Assembly (NCBI GenBank): GCA_035515515.1
Contig: DATJBC010000334.1
Coordinates: forward strand, 1 to 8,578
Direction: 5' to 3'
DNA from: DATJBC01 sp035515515
GTDB lineage: Bacteria > Actinomycetota > Acidimicrobiia > Acidimicrobiales > UBA8190
Length of the DNA: 8,578 nt
Made by a program: the position numbers and the translations under genes. Position 1 is the first letter of the stretch. Each line of letters starts with the position of its first letter. The notes below the pieces were generated by a model. The model had not been told where the DNA came from. It was given only the letters and a program-made list of their open reading frames with translations, and made no database searches. Shown one piece after another: positions 1 through 6,832 of the stretch.

Positions 1-887
1 AGCTGACCCACCCCCAGGTGGACGACTCGCTCACCGCCCTGGTGGAGCGCCTCGAGCGCCTCGAGCGGGCCGTGGCCGAGGGCCTGGGGGCGCCGGGCGC
101 GGCGCCGCCCGCCCCCCGCACGCTCACCCCGGCCCCGCCGCCTGCCCCCGAGGGTGGGCCCCCGCCGGTGCGGGCCGGCCGCGCCCAGGCCGCCCCGGCG
201 GGCGCCCGCTCACGGGCGGGCGAGGGTGGGGAGGCCCCCGCCGGCGCCCCGCCGAATCCGGCCCAGCCCGCGGCCGGAGGCATGGGCGACGCCGGAGGGG
301 ACCCCGTGGCGGGGCCCGAGCTGGCGCGGCGCACGCTGGGCGCCATCCGGCGCCAGGGCGCGCCCCGGTCGGGAGCGGCCGCCCCGGCGTCCGTCTCGGC
401 TGCGCCGCCTCCGGGTGCCCCGTCCTCCGACGCGCCACGCGCCGGGGGCGCGCTGGCGACGCTGCCCTCGCGCGACGAGCTCGTGCAGGTGTGGGGGGAC
501 GGCCTGCTGGCCGGCCTGCCCAACCGCGCCCGTGCCCGCTTCCGGGTGGGGCGGTTCCTCGGCGTCGATGCCGACGCCGCGGTGTTCGCCCTGCCCAACG
601 AGACGCACCGCTCCTACTGCGAGGAGGTCCGGCTGGAGGTGGAGCGCGCCCTGCGCACCCACTTCGGGGCGGCTGTGCCCATCCGCCTGGTGGTGGACGA
701 GGAGGCCGAGGACGACCCGGGCGCCCCCCCGGGCGCGGCGCGCCCCGCCCCCGCCGAGGCCGCCGTCGCCGACGAGCCCGACCTGCTCGACCCCGAGGTC
801 CTGGCGGCGGAGACCGAGCCGGCGGGGAGCGGGCTGTCCCCCGAGGAGCGCCTCAAGCAGGCCTTCCCCGGCGCCCAAGAGGTGTAA
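1..887 (+). CDS. dnaX: DNA polymerase III subunit gamma/tau, C-terminal part (5' end outside window)
   Basis: This is the tail of the clamp-loader subunit that links the replicative polymerase to the ATPase that loads the beta clamp. The reading frame is already open at base 3 (LTHPQVDDSLTALVERL), so a GTG at 18 is internal and not a start. The visible 294 residues begin with the end of the clamp-loader collar region (LVERLERLERAV). A long Ala/Pro/Gly-rich linker follows (about bases 90-455), then a compact domain (about 465-710) containing DELVQVWGDGLLAGL and a VRLEVERAL helix, and a short acidic tail ending LKQAFPGAQEV. The ATPase and zinc-binding domains lie off the left edge. This linker-plus-C-terminal-domain layout is typical of actinobacterial DnaX. 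The recR gene directly downstream supports the call. The stop is TAA at 885-887. Confidence 0.88.
   Translation, partial: LTHPQVDDSLTALVERLERLERAVAEGLGAPGAAPPAPRTLTPAPPPAPEGGPPPVRAGRAQAAPAGARSRAGEGGEAPAGAPPNPAQPAAGGMGDAGGDPVAGPELARRTLGAIRRQGAPRSGAAAPASVSAAPPPGAPSSDAPRAGGALATLPSRDELVQVWGDGLLAGLPNRARARFRVGRFLGVDADAAVFALPNETHRSYCEEVRLEVERALRTHFGAAVPIRLVVDEEAEDDPGAPPGAARPAPAEAAVADEPDLLDPEVLAAETEPAGSGLSPEERLKQAFPGAQEV
877..884 (+). promoter_or_regulatory. Shine-Dalgarno for recR inside the dnaX end
   Basis: AAGAGGTG lies within the last codons of dnaX, about 8 bases before the GTG at 891. It supports that GTG as the recR start and suggests coupled translation of the two genes. Confidence 0.5.
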
Positions 888-890
888 CCG

Positions 891-1490
891 GTGCCCAGCG
901 GACCCCTGCAGGCCCTGGTCGACCAGCTCGGGCGCCTGCCCGGCATCGGCCCCAAGTCGGCCCAGCGCATCGCCTTCCACCTCCTCAAGGTGGCGCCCGA
1001 GGACGCCACCCGCCTGGCGGAGGCCATCGTGGCCGTGAAGGAGCGCGTCACCCTGTGCCCGCAGTGCTTCAACGTCGCCGAGGGCGGGCTGTGCACGATC
1101 TGCGCGGACCCACGGCGCGAGGGGACCGTGCTGTGCGTGGTCGAGGACCCGCGCGACATCGTGGCCGTCGAGAAGACCCAGGAGTTCAGGGGCCGCTACC
1201 ACGTCCTGCACGGCGCCCTCAATCCCATCGAGGGGGTCGGCCCCGATCAGCTGCGGGTGCGCGAGCTGCTGGGGCGGATCGGCTCCGAGTCCGTCACCGA
1301 GGTCATCCTGTGCACCAACCCCAACCTCGAGGGTGAGGCGACGGCCATGTACCTGGCGCGCCTGTTGAAGCCGCTCGGGGTGACCGTCACCCGCATCGCC
1401 AGCGGCCTGCCCGTGGGGGGCGACCTCGAGTACGCCGACGAGCTGACCCTGGGCCGCGCCCTCGAGGGCCGGCGCGAGGTGGACGCCTGA
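891..1490 (+). CDS. recR: Recombination mediator protein RecR
   Basis: RecR acts with RecF and RecO to load RecA onto single-stranded gaps during recombinational repair. The 199-residue product has the full family architecture and normal length. A helix-hairpin-helix lies at about residues 11-32 (RLPGIGPKSAQRIAFHLL). A C4 zinc finger uses Cys56, Cys59, Cys68 and Cys71 (CPQC...CTIC). A Toprim domain runs from about 80 to 175, with the acidic stretch VVEDPRDI and the conserved TNPNLEGEATAMYLARLL. The C-terminal signature GGDLEYADELTLGRAL follows. The GTG start gives MPSGPLQALVDQL, the usual N-terminus, and sits 3 bp after the dnaX stop, so the two are almost certainly one operon. The TGA stop at 1488-1490 directly abuts the stop of the convergent gene on the other strand. 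Confidence 0.96.
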   Translation: MPSGPLQALVDQLGRLPGIGPKSAQRIAFHLLKVAPEDATRLAEAIVAVKERVTLCPQCFNVAEGGLCTICADPRREGTVLCVVEDPRDIVAVEKTQEFRGRYHVLHGALNPIEGVGPDQLRVRELLGRIGSESVTEVILCTNPNLEGEATAMYLARLLKPLGVTVTRIASGLPVGGDLEYADELTLGRALEGRREVDA

Positions 1491-2525
1491 TCACTCCCAC
1501 AGCTCGGGCTGCCGTGCCCCGCGCTCGAGGGGGAAGTAGCCGGGCAGCTCGTCCGACGGCGTGTCGATGTAGACCTTGGCCTCGGGGGGCTGGGCGAAGC
1601 GGCCGTGGCTCCAGCGCACCTCCACGTGTCCCTGCACGCGGCAGCGCCGCTTGGTGGCCCGCTCCACGTAGGTGGCCGACCAGTTGACCTGGGGCTGGCC
1701 CGCCTCGGCGGCCACGACGTCGAGCGCCACGAAGCGGTAGGCCTGGCGCCAGTCCCAGGGGCTGGCCACCCGCAGGCGCAGCGAGCGCCGGGGATCGGCG
1801 CCGAGGAGGAAGTAGGCGGCGTTGCCGATGCGCAGCAGGCGCCACACCATGCGCTCCGCGGCGCCCGCCCGGTCCAGGTTGTCCCGCCAGCGCCGGGCCG
1901 ACGCGCCCGACACGCGGGCGCACAGGGCGCGGTAGGCGGGGCGCGCCTCGGGCGGGAGCGCCCGCCCCGGCAGGGCGCGCCGCAGGCGCCGGCGCTGCTC
2001 GGCGTCGAGGGCGCCGGGGTCGTCGGGGAGGCCCTCGAGGCCCACGGCGCGCCGGCACGCGTCGTACAGGGCGCGGTGCTCGTCGGGCGCCACCACCTGG
2101 TACCAGTCGGTCTGGTCCCACGCCCCCACGGTGGCGAGCAGCCCGTCGAACAGCCGTGCCGGCGAGGGGTTGGCGATGTTGCGCGACAGGTACTTGCAGC
2201 TGACCAGGTAGACGTGGTCGATGCGCAGGTCGACCGGGGCGATCTCGTCCCCGGGGGGGCGCCGGCCGCCCGTCCACTCGATGAGGCGGGGGAGACGTCC
2301 CCGCAGGCCGTCCTCGGCCTCGAGGAAGGCGCGGCCGTTGGCGAAGGCGGTGGCGAACTCGGCGACGAAGCGCCCCGACGCCTGCAGCGCCACGAGCTCG
2401 TCCCACACGGCGTCGTCCACGGCCAGCTCGGCCGGGCGCCGCGCCAGGGCGGCGCTCAGGTCGCGGTGCCCCAGGGTGCCGAGCGCGGTGGCGAGCTCGG
2501 TGACCGTGGTGCGGTCATCGGGCAC
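1491..2525 (-). CDS. Uncharacterised protein paired with a DNA methyltransferase; candidate restriction endonuclease
   Basis: I do not recognise a named family. From the GTG at 2525 the product is 344 residues, soluble, with no signal peptide or membrane helix. The N-terminal 80 residues look helical (ELATALGTLGHRDLSAAL, then WDELVAL). The most telling segment is residues 83-118, an acidic and beta-rich stretch with Glu83, Asp99 and Asp103 followed by VYLVSCKYLSRNI. This resembles a PD-(D/E)xK nuclease core in which the usual acidic residue before xK is Ser (SCK at 109-111). The middle (about 165-225) is Arg-rich, and the C-terminal third is Trp/Tyr-rich with a VEVRW strand and an ELPGYFPL end. 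The frame can be extended to an ATG-equivalent at 2567, but the GTG overlaps the upstream methyltransferase stop by only 11 bp and begins at the first helical segment, so I prefer it. Coupling to the methyltransferase suggests the restriction half of a restriction-modification pair. That role is inferred from context and a weak motif. The reality of the gene is supported by GC3 bias and the operon fit. Confidence 0.72.
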   Translation of the reverse strand: MPDDRTTVTELATALGTLGHRDLSAALARRPAELAVDDAVWDELVALQASGRFVAEFATAFANGRAFLEAEDGLRGRLPRLIEWTGGRRPPGDEIAPVDLRIDHVYLVSCKYLSRNIANPSPARLFDGLLATVGAWDQTDWYQVVAPDEHRALYDACRRAVGLEGLPDDPGALDAEQRRRLRRALPGRALPPEARPAYRALCARVSGASARRWRDNLDRAGAAERMVWRLLRIGNAAYFLLGADPRRSLRLRVASPWDWRQAYRFVALDVVAAEAGQPQVNWSATYVERATKRRCRVQGHVEVRWSHGRFAQPPEAKVYIDTPSDELPGYFPLERGARQPELWE

Positions 2526-4026
2526 GGCGTGCGGGGCGCGCCGCGGCGCGCCGGCCACGCGCCGCACCGTCCTCGGCGGCGCGGCGGCGGCCGCCGGGCG
2601 GGGGCGGGGCCGCCCCCCGGCGGGCGTAGTCGCCCAGGCGCGCCCGGCCCTCGGGCGAGCCCAGCTCGACCACGTCGTAGACGGCCCCCACGGCGCCGGC
2701 CTCGGGGGCGACGAGCGACCTCCAGGCGCGCTCGCCGGCGCTGCCCGGCGCGGGGGCGGCCGTGGTGAGCAGGACGACGGGCACGTCCGGCAGGGCGGCG
2801 TGCAGCACCGCCGCCTTGCCCAGCGCCCGCCACAGGGTGTCGGCCCGCCGCAGCCCCGTGCCGGCCGTGGTGAAGGCGCCCGACAGGTCGAACAGCCACC
2901 GGCCCCCGCCCTGGTCGCGCGCCGCCAGCGTGACGTCCACGCCGGGGACGGCCCGGGGGCGCTCCTCCACGTCGGTGAACCCGCACGCCGCCAGCAGCTG
3001 GGCGGCCACCTGGCGGGCCCCGTCGCCGTCGCGTCCTTCGCCCGCCACGGCGGGCTGTCCCCGCCGGCGGGCGCCGCGCCCGGCGCGCGCCGCGCGCTCG
3101 ACGATGCGGTCGCGCTCCTCGCGCACGCGGGCCTCGGCGATGCGCACGTACTCGGCCTCGGTGTCGTACCCCACGTAGTGGCGGTCGCTGCGCACCGCGG
3201 CGGCCGCCGTGGAGCCCGACCCCATGAAGGGGTCGAGGACGAGGTCCCCCCGGTAGGTGAACAGCTCGATCAGCCGGAGCGGGAGCTCCACCGGGAACGG
3301 CGCCGGGTGCCCCACGCGCGTGGCCCGCTCGCTCGGGATCTCCCACACGTCGGTCGTCGCCTCGATGAACTCGTCCTTGGTCACCGACACCTGCCACGGC
3401 AGCCCCTGCTGGCGGCGGGCGGCGGCCGACAGGGCCCGGTCGAAGCGCCCCTTGGAGGCGATCACCACGCGCTCGGTGAGGTCGCGCAGCACGGGGTTGG
3501 TGGGGCTGCGGAACGAGCCCCACGCGCACGAGCCGCTCGCCCCCTTGGCCTTGTGCCAGACCACCTCCCCGCGCAGCAGGAGCCCCAGGCGGTCCTGGAG
3601 GATGGCGATCACGTCGGCCGACAGCGACCGGTAGGGCTTGCGTCCCAGGTTGGCGACGTTGACGGCGATGCGGCCGCCGGGCTCGAGGGTGCGCACGCAC
3701 TCGGCGAAGACCGCCTCCAGCATGGCCAGGTAGTCGAGGTAGCTGGCCGGGATGTGCCCCTCGCCCAGCGCCTCCTCGTACTCCTTGCCGGCGAAGTAGG
3801 GCGGTGAGGTGACCACGAGCGCCACCGAGCGGTCGTCGACCTCCTCCATGCGCCGGGCGTCGCCCACGATGATCTTGTCCTTCACCGCCGAGGTGGCGAC
3901 CTCGTCGTCGTCGGCGAGCACCGGGGGCGTGAAGCGCCCGTAGAAGCCACGGGCGTCGTGGCTCTCGCGCCGTCCCACCCCGAACGACGACGTGGATGTC
4001 GGCCTGCGACGACGGCTCACTGCCAT
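2515..4026 (-). CDS. Site-specific DNA methyltransferase (SPPY type, beta-class order) with extra C-terminal domain
   Basis: This predicted S-adenosylmethionine-dependent enzyme methylates an exocyclic amino group of DNA (N4-cytosine or N6-adenine). The 503-residue product has catalytic motif IV as TSPPYF (residues 73-78) ahead of the cofactor motif I DPFMGSGST (265-273). This is the order of beta-class amino-methyltransferases. Between them lies a variable region holding the probable target-recognition part, ending in DVWEIP (226-231) and the motif-X-like HPAPFPVELPLRLIELF (240-256). GYDTEAEYVRIAEAR (286-300) follows motif I. SPPY, rather than DPPY or NPPY, leans towards N4-cytosine but does not prove it. 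Residues about 337-469 form an additional domain not needed for methylation (see findings). The last 30 residues are low-complexity Arg/Ala/Pro. The ATG at 4026 is preceded by GGAGAG, and the N-terminus FGVGRRESHDARGFYGRF looks native, which supports this start. The gene overlaps the downstream putative nuclease gene. Confidence 0.93.
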   Translation of the reverse strand: MAVSRRRRPTSTSSFGVGRRESHDARGFYGRFTPPVLADDDEVATSAVKDKIIVGDARRMEEVDDRSVALVVTSPPYFAGKEYEEALGEGHIPASYLDYLAMLEAVFAECVRTLEPGGRIAVNVANLGRKPYRSLSADVIAILQDRLGLLLRGEVVWHKAKGASGSCAWGSFRSPTNPVLRDLTERVVIASKGRFDRALSAAARRQQGLPWQVSVTKDEFIEATTDVWEIPSERATRVGHPAPFPVELPLRLIELFTYRGDLVLDPFMGSGSTAAAAVRSDRHYVGYDTEAEYVRIAEARVREERDRIVERAARAGRGARRRGQPAVAGEGRDGDGARQVAAQLLAACGFTDVEERPRAVPGVDVTLAARDQGGGRWLFDLSGAFTTAGTGLRRADTLWRALGKAAVLHAALPDVPVVLLTTAAPAPGSAGERAWRSLVAPEAGAVGAVYDVVELGSPEGRARLGDYARRGAAPPPPGGRRRAAEDGAARGRRAAARPARRAR

Positions 4027-4075
4027 GGCTCTCCGTGGACGCAGGCGGCGCGACGAGCGCTCATGCGCCGCAGTG

Positions 4076-4081
4076 ATAGTA
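4076..4081 (-). promoter_or_regulatory. Possible -10 element for the methyltransferase gene
   Basis: Read on the minus strand, TACTAT lies 50 bases upstream of the methyltransferase ATG, in the 96 bp gap after the thiolase gene. It fits the loose actinobacterial TANNNT pattern and is an AT-rich island in very GC-rich DNA. I see no convincing -35 at the expected spacing, so this remains a candidate. Confidence 0.3.
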
Positions 4082-4092
4082 CCGGGGTGTGA

Positions 4093-4110
4093 CGGTCCGC
4101 CAGGGGACCG
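4093..4110 (-). terminator. Hairpin after the thiolase stop, candidate terminator
   Basis: A perfect 6 bp inverted repeat (CGGTCC at 4093-4098 and GGACCG at 4105-4110) with a 6-base loop begins 12 bases past the thiolase stop. There is no U-tract, as is usual for actinobacterial terminators, so its function is uncertain. If real, it would separate the thiolase transcript from the methyltransferase cassette. Confidence 0.4.
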
Positions 4111-4122
4111 CCGGCGACGGCG

Positions 4123-5307
4123 TCAGGCGGACGCGCGCAGCACCAGGGCGTCGCCTTGGCCCCCGCCCCCGCACAGGCTGGCCACGCCCAGGCCGCCCCC
4201 GCGGCGGCGGAGCTCGTGCAGCATGGTGAGCGCCAGGCGGGTGCCCGACATGCCGATGGGGTGGCCGAGCGCGATGGCCCCGCCGTTCACGTTGGTGATC
4301 TCGTCGGTGATGCCCAGCTCGGCCATGGACGCCAGGCCCACCACCGCGAAGGCCTCGTTGATCTCGAACAGGTCGACGTCGGCGGGGCGCTTGCCCACCT
4401 TGTCCAGCGCCTGCACCGTGGCCCGGGCCGGCTGGAGCAGCAGCGAGGCGTCGGGCCCGGCCACCTGGCCGTAGCTCACCACCTCGCCCAGGGGGGCGAC
4501 GCCCAGCGCCTCGGCGCGCGCCTTGGAGGTGACGACCACGGCCGCCCCGCCGTCGGAGATCTGGCTGGCGTTGCCGGCGGTGATGGTGCCCTCCTTGTCG
4601 AAGGCGGGCTTGAGCCCGGCCAGGGACTCGGCGGTGGTGCCCGGGCGCACCCCTTCGTCGGTGTCGACCGTCACGGGGTCGCCCTTGCGCTGGGGCACCG
4701 CCACCGGGACGATCTCGTCGGCCAGGCGGCCCTCCTTGATGGCGGCCGCCGCCCGCTCGTGCGACAGCGCCGAGAAGGCGTCCTGGTCGGCGCGCGACAC
4801 CTTGGCCTCGCGGTTGTACTGCTCGGTGCTGAGCCCCATGGCGCAGTGGTCGAACTGGCAGTACAGGCCGTCGTGCATCATCGAGTCCACCAGCGTGCCG
4901 TCGCCGGCCCGGTAGCCGGCCCGCGCCCCGGGCAGGAGGTAGGGGGCCTGGGTCATGGACTCCATGCCGCCCGCCACCACGACCTCGGCCTCGCCGGCGG
5001 CGATGAGGAGGTCGGCCAGGTAGATGCTGTTCAGCCCGGACAGGCACACCTTGTTGACCGTGGTGGCCGGGACCGACATGGGGACGCCGCCCTTGGTGGC
5101 CGCCTGACGGGCCGTGATCTGGCCCTGCCCCGCCTGGAGAACCTGGCCCATGAACACGTAGTCGACGTCGCCGCCGCCGAGGCCGGCGCGCTCCAGCGCG
5201 GCGGCGATGGCCAGGCCCCCGAGGTCCATGGCGCTGAAGCCGCCCAGCGCGCCCGACAGCTTGCCGATGGGGGTCCTCGCCCCCGAGACGATGACGGAAC
5301 CGGGCAT
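4123..5307 (-). CDS. Acetyl-CoA acetyltransferase (thiolase II, biosynthetic type)
   Basis: This cytoplasmic enzyme condenses two acetyl-CoA to acetoacetyl-CoA, or runs the reverse thiolysis. The product is 394 residues, the normal family length. All catalytic residues are present at canonical spacing: the nucleophile Cys88 in NKVCLSGLNSIY, His349 in ALGHPIGMSGTR, and the second Cys379 in LCGGGGQGDALVL. VVAGGMESMTQAPYLLPGAR and EINEAFAVVGLA are further signatures. The ATG at 5307 gives MPGSVIVSGARTPIGKLSG, the standard thiolase N-terminus, and has a GGAGG ribosome site 7 bases upstream. Longer in-frame extensions to 5553 run into the divergent ccr gene and are not credible. It is transcribed away from ccr with a shared 184 bp upstream region, which suggests supply of acetoacetyl-CoA to a pathway passing through crotonyl-CoA. 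It could equally serve polyhydroxybutyrate synthesis or fatty acid degradation. A phaA or atoB symbol cannot be chosen from sequence alone. Confidence 0.95.
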   Translation of the reverse strand: MPGSVIVSGARTPIGKLSGALGGFSAMDLGGLAIAAALERAGLGGGDVDYVFMGQVLQAGQGQITARQAATKGGVPMSVPATTVNKVCLSGLNSIYLADLLIAAGEAEVVVAGGMESMTQAPYLLPGARAGYRAGDGTLVDSMMHDGLYCQFDHCAMGLSTEQYNREAKVSRADQDAFSALSHERAAAAIKEGRLADEIVPVAVPQRKGDPVTVDTDEGVRPGTTAESLAGLKPAFDKEGTITAGNASQISDGGAAVVVTSKARAEALGVAPLGEVVSYGQVAGPDASLLLQPARATVQALDKVGKRPADVDLFEINEAFAVVGLASMAELGITDEITNVNGGAIALGHPIGMSGTRLALTMLHELRRRGGGLGVASLCGGGGQGDALVLRASA

Positions 5308-5314
5308 GGGCCTA

Positions 5315-5319
5315 CCTCC
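5315..5319 (-). promoter_or_regulatory. Shine-Dalgarno of the thiolase gene
   Basis: GGAGG on the minus strand lies 7 bases before the ATG at 5307. This strong site fixes the start of the thiolase against the longer possible frame. Confidence 0.75.
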
Positions 5320-5371
5320 GATGGGACGGCGCGTCCGGCGCGGGCGTGCCCGGACTGGCGGCGGGAGGACC

Positions 5372-5377
5372 ATTCTA
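5372..5377 (-). promoter_or_regulatory. Possible -10 element of the thiolase gene
   Basis: TAGAAT on the minus strand matches TATAAT at five of six positions. It lies about 65 bases upstream of the thiolase ATG and is one of very few AT-rich spots in the divergent region. No clear -35 element is visible upstream of it. A GC-rich inverted repeat (GGCCGGG at 5387-5393, CCCGGCC at 5410-5416) lies just beyond it and could be an operator or chance. Confidence 0.4.
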
Positions 5378-5477
5378 CGGAGAACGGGCCGGGACCCGCC
5401 CGCCCGCGGCCCGGCCGGCCCCGCCCCGGGCCCGACCCCGTGTGGTGCGGGCCTGGGTCGGATCAAAGGGGCGGGGG

Positions 5478-5483
5478 TAGGGT
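5478..5483 (+). promoter_or_regulatory. Possible -10 element for leaderless transcription of ccr
   Basis: TAGGGT ends 8 bases before the ATG at 5492, the placement expected when a transcript starts at or next to the start codon, as is common in Actinobacteria. The region lacks a good Shine-Dalgarno for ccr, which fits a leaderless message. No clear -35 is seen. An AGGG/CCCT mini-repeat overlaps it (5479-5490). Confidence 0.35.
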
Positions 5484-5491
5484 GCTCCCTC

Positions 5492-6832
5492 ATGCAGGCA
5501 TTCCTCGACGCCGTGATGGCGGGCGCCCCCGGAGACGAGCTCGCCGCCATCACCCTGCCCGAGTCCTACCGGGCCGCCCACGTCCGCCGGGACGAGGCGG
5601 AGATGTTCGCCGGGGTGGACTCCAACGACAAGGACCCCCGCAAGTCGCTGCACGTGTCGGAGGTCGCCGTCCCCGAGCTCGCCCCCGACGAGGCCTACGT
5701 GGCCGTCATGGCCTCGGCCATCAACTTCAACACCGTGTGGACGTCGATCTTCGAGCCCCTGCCCACCTTCGGCTTCCTCGACCGCCTGGGCAAGGAGAGC
5801 GCCTGGGGCGCCCGCCACGCCCTCGACTACCACGTGGTGGGGTCCGACGCCTCGGGGGTGGTGGTGCGGGTGGGCTCGGCCGTGCGTAACTGGCGCCCGG
5901 GCGACAAGGTCGTCATCCACTGCAATTTCGTGGACGACCAGGACCCCTCGGCGCACGACGACTCCATGCTGGCCGCCAACCAGCGCATCTGGGGCTTCGA
6001 GTCCAACTTCGGCGGCCTCGCCGACCTGACGGTGGTGAAGGCCAACCAGCTCATGCCCAAGGCGCGCCACCTGAGCTGGGAGGAGGCCGCCATCAACGCC
6101 CTGTGCAACTCGACCGCCTACCGCATGCTCGTGTCCCGCAACGGCGCCGCCATGAAGCAGGGTGACCGCGTGCTCGTGTGGGGGGCGAGCGGGGGCCTGG
6201 GCGGCTACGCCGTGCAGCACGTGCTCAACGGGGGTGGCACCCCCGTGGGCGTAGTGTCGTCGGAGTCCAAGGTGAAGCTGCTCAACGACCTCGGCGTGGA
6301 GGCGGTCATCGACCGCGCCGCCGAGGGGTTCCGGTTCTGGAGCGACGCCCACACCCAGGACGAGTCGGAGTGGCGGCGCTTCGGCAAGCAGGTGCGCGCC
6401 CTGGTGGGCGACGACCCCGACATCGTCTTCGAGCACCCCGGGCGCCAGACCATGGGGGCGTCGGTGTTCGCCTGCAAGCGCGGCGGCATGATCGTGACCT
6501 GCGCGGCGACCTCGGGCTACATGATCGAGTACGACAACCGCCACCTGTGGATGAAGCTCAAGACCATCAAGGGCTCGCACTTCGCCAACTACCGCGAGGC
6601 GTGGGACGCCAACCAGCTCATCTGCGACGGCAAGGTCCTGCCGCCGTTGTCGGCCCTCTATCCCCTGGAGGAGGTGGGGGACGCCGCCTACCAGGTCCAC
6701 CACAACCTCCACGAGGGGAAGATCGGCGTGCTGTGCCTGGCGCCCGAGGCCGGGCTGGGTGTCGACGACCCCGAGATGCGGGCGCGGGTGGGGGAGGAGC
6801 GCATCACCTTGTTCCGGAGGCACGGGGCGTGA
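5492..6832 (+). CDS. ccr: Crotonyl-CoA carboxylase/reductase
   Basis: This enzyme uses NADPH to reductively carboxylate crotonyl-CoA with CO2 to (2S)-ethylmalonyl-CoA, the committed step of the ethylmalonyl-CoA pathway. It is a 446-residue medium-chain dehydrogenase/reductase of normal family length. The GroES-like N-terminal part includes VVGSDASGVVVRVGSAV and WRPGDKVVIH. The nucleotide-binding motif is VLVWGASGGLGGYAVQ (about residues 227-242). The CO2-pocket residues known from Kitasatospora Ccr (Asn81, Phe170, Glu171, His365) have visible counterparts: Asn80 in ASAINFN, Phe169-Glu170 in IWGFESNFGG, and His363 in TIKGSHFANY. This separates it from simple enoyl-CoA reductases. The ATG at 5492 gives the family's normal N-terminus. 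The frame is open further upstream, but that stretch translates to Pro/Arg-rich sequence and overlaps the divergent thiolase. Its stop overlaps the start of the epimerase gene, so the two are translationally coupled. Confidence 0.96.
   Translation: MQAFLDAVMAGAPGDELAAITLPESYRAAHVRRDEAEMFAGVDSNDKDPRKSLHVSEVAVPELAPDEAYVAVMASAINFNTVWTSIFEPLPTFGFLDRLGKESAWGARHALDYHVVGSDASGVVVRVGSAVRNWRPGDKVVIHCNFVDDQDPSAHDDSMLAANQRIWGFESNFGGLADLTVVKANQLMPKARHLSWEEAAINALCNSTAYRMLVSRNGAAMKQGDRVLVWGASGGLGGYAVQHVLNGGGTPVGVVSSESKVKLLNDLGVEAVIDRAAEGFRFWSDAHTQDESEWRRFGKQVRALVGDDPDIVFEHPGRQTMGASVFACKRGGMIVTCAATSGYMIEYDNRHLWMKLKTIKGSHFANYREAWDANQLICDGKVLPPLSALYPLEEVGDAAYQVHHNLHEGKIGVLCLAPEAGLGVDDPEMRARVGEERITLFRRHGA
6816..6820 (+). 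promoter_or_regulatory. Shine-Dalgarno of the epimerase gene within ccr
   Basis: GGAGG inside the final ccr codons lies 8 bases before the GTG at 6829. It supports that GTG as the epimerase start and a GTGA stop-start overlap with ccr. Confidence 0.7.

Noticed and set aside
45..70. Tandem repeat of CTCGAGCG at the dnaX end
   Set aside because: It simply encodes the heptad-like LERLER helix of DnaX and shows no sign of being a separate element.
2515..2518. ATGA stop-start overlap at the methyltransferase end
   Set aside because: The ATG is in a different frame from the downstream protein, so it cannot be its start. The GTG at 2523-2525 is in frame.
5207..5491. Extended N-terminus of ccr
   Set aside because: It overlaps the divergent thiolase, and its translation is unlike any Ccr. 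The ATG at 5492 yields the normal length.
5308..5553. Extended N-terminus of the thiolase
   Set aside because: The extension is Pro/Arg-rich, crosses the ccr start, and ignores the GGAGG-ATG at 5307 that gives the standard thiolase N-terminus.
210..6823. Long open frames antisense or out of frame to the main genes (for example 210-1211 minus, 1605-2768 plus, 2221-3807 plus, 5375-6823 minus)
   Set aside because: They lie over genes with clear family signatures, read as Arg/Pro/Gly/His-rich low-complexity protein, and exist because stop codons are rare at this GC content.
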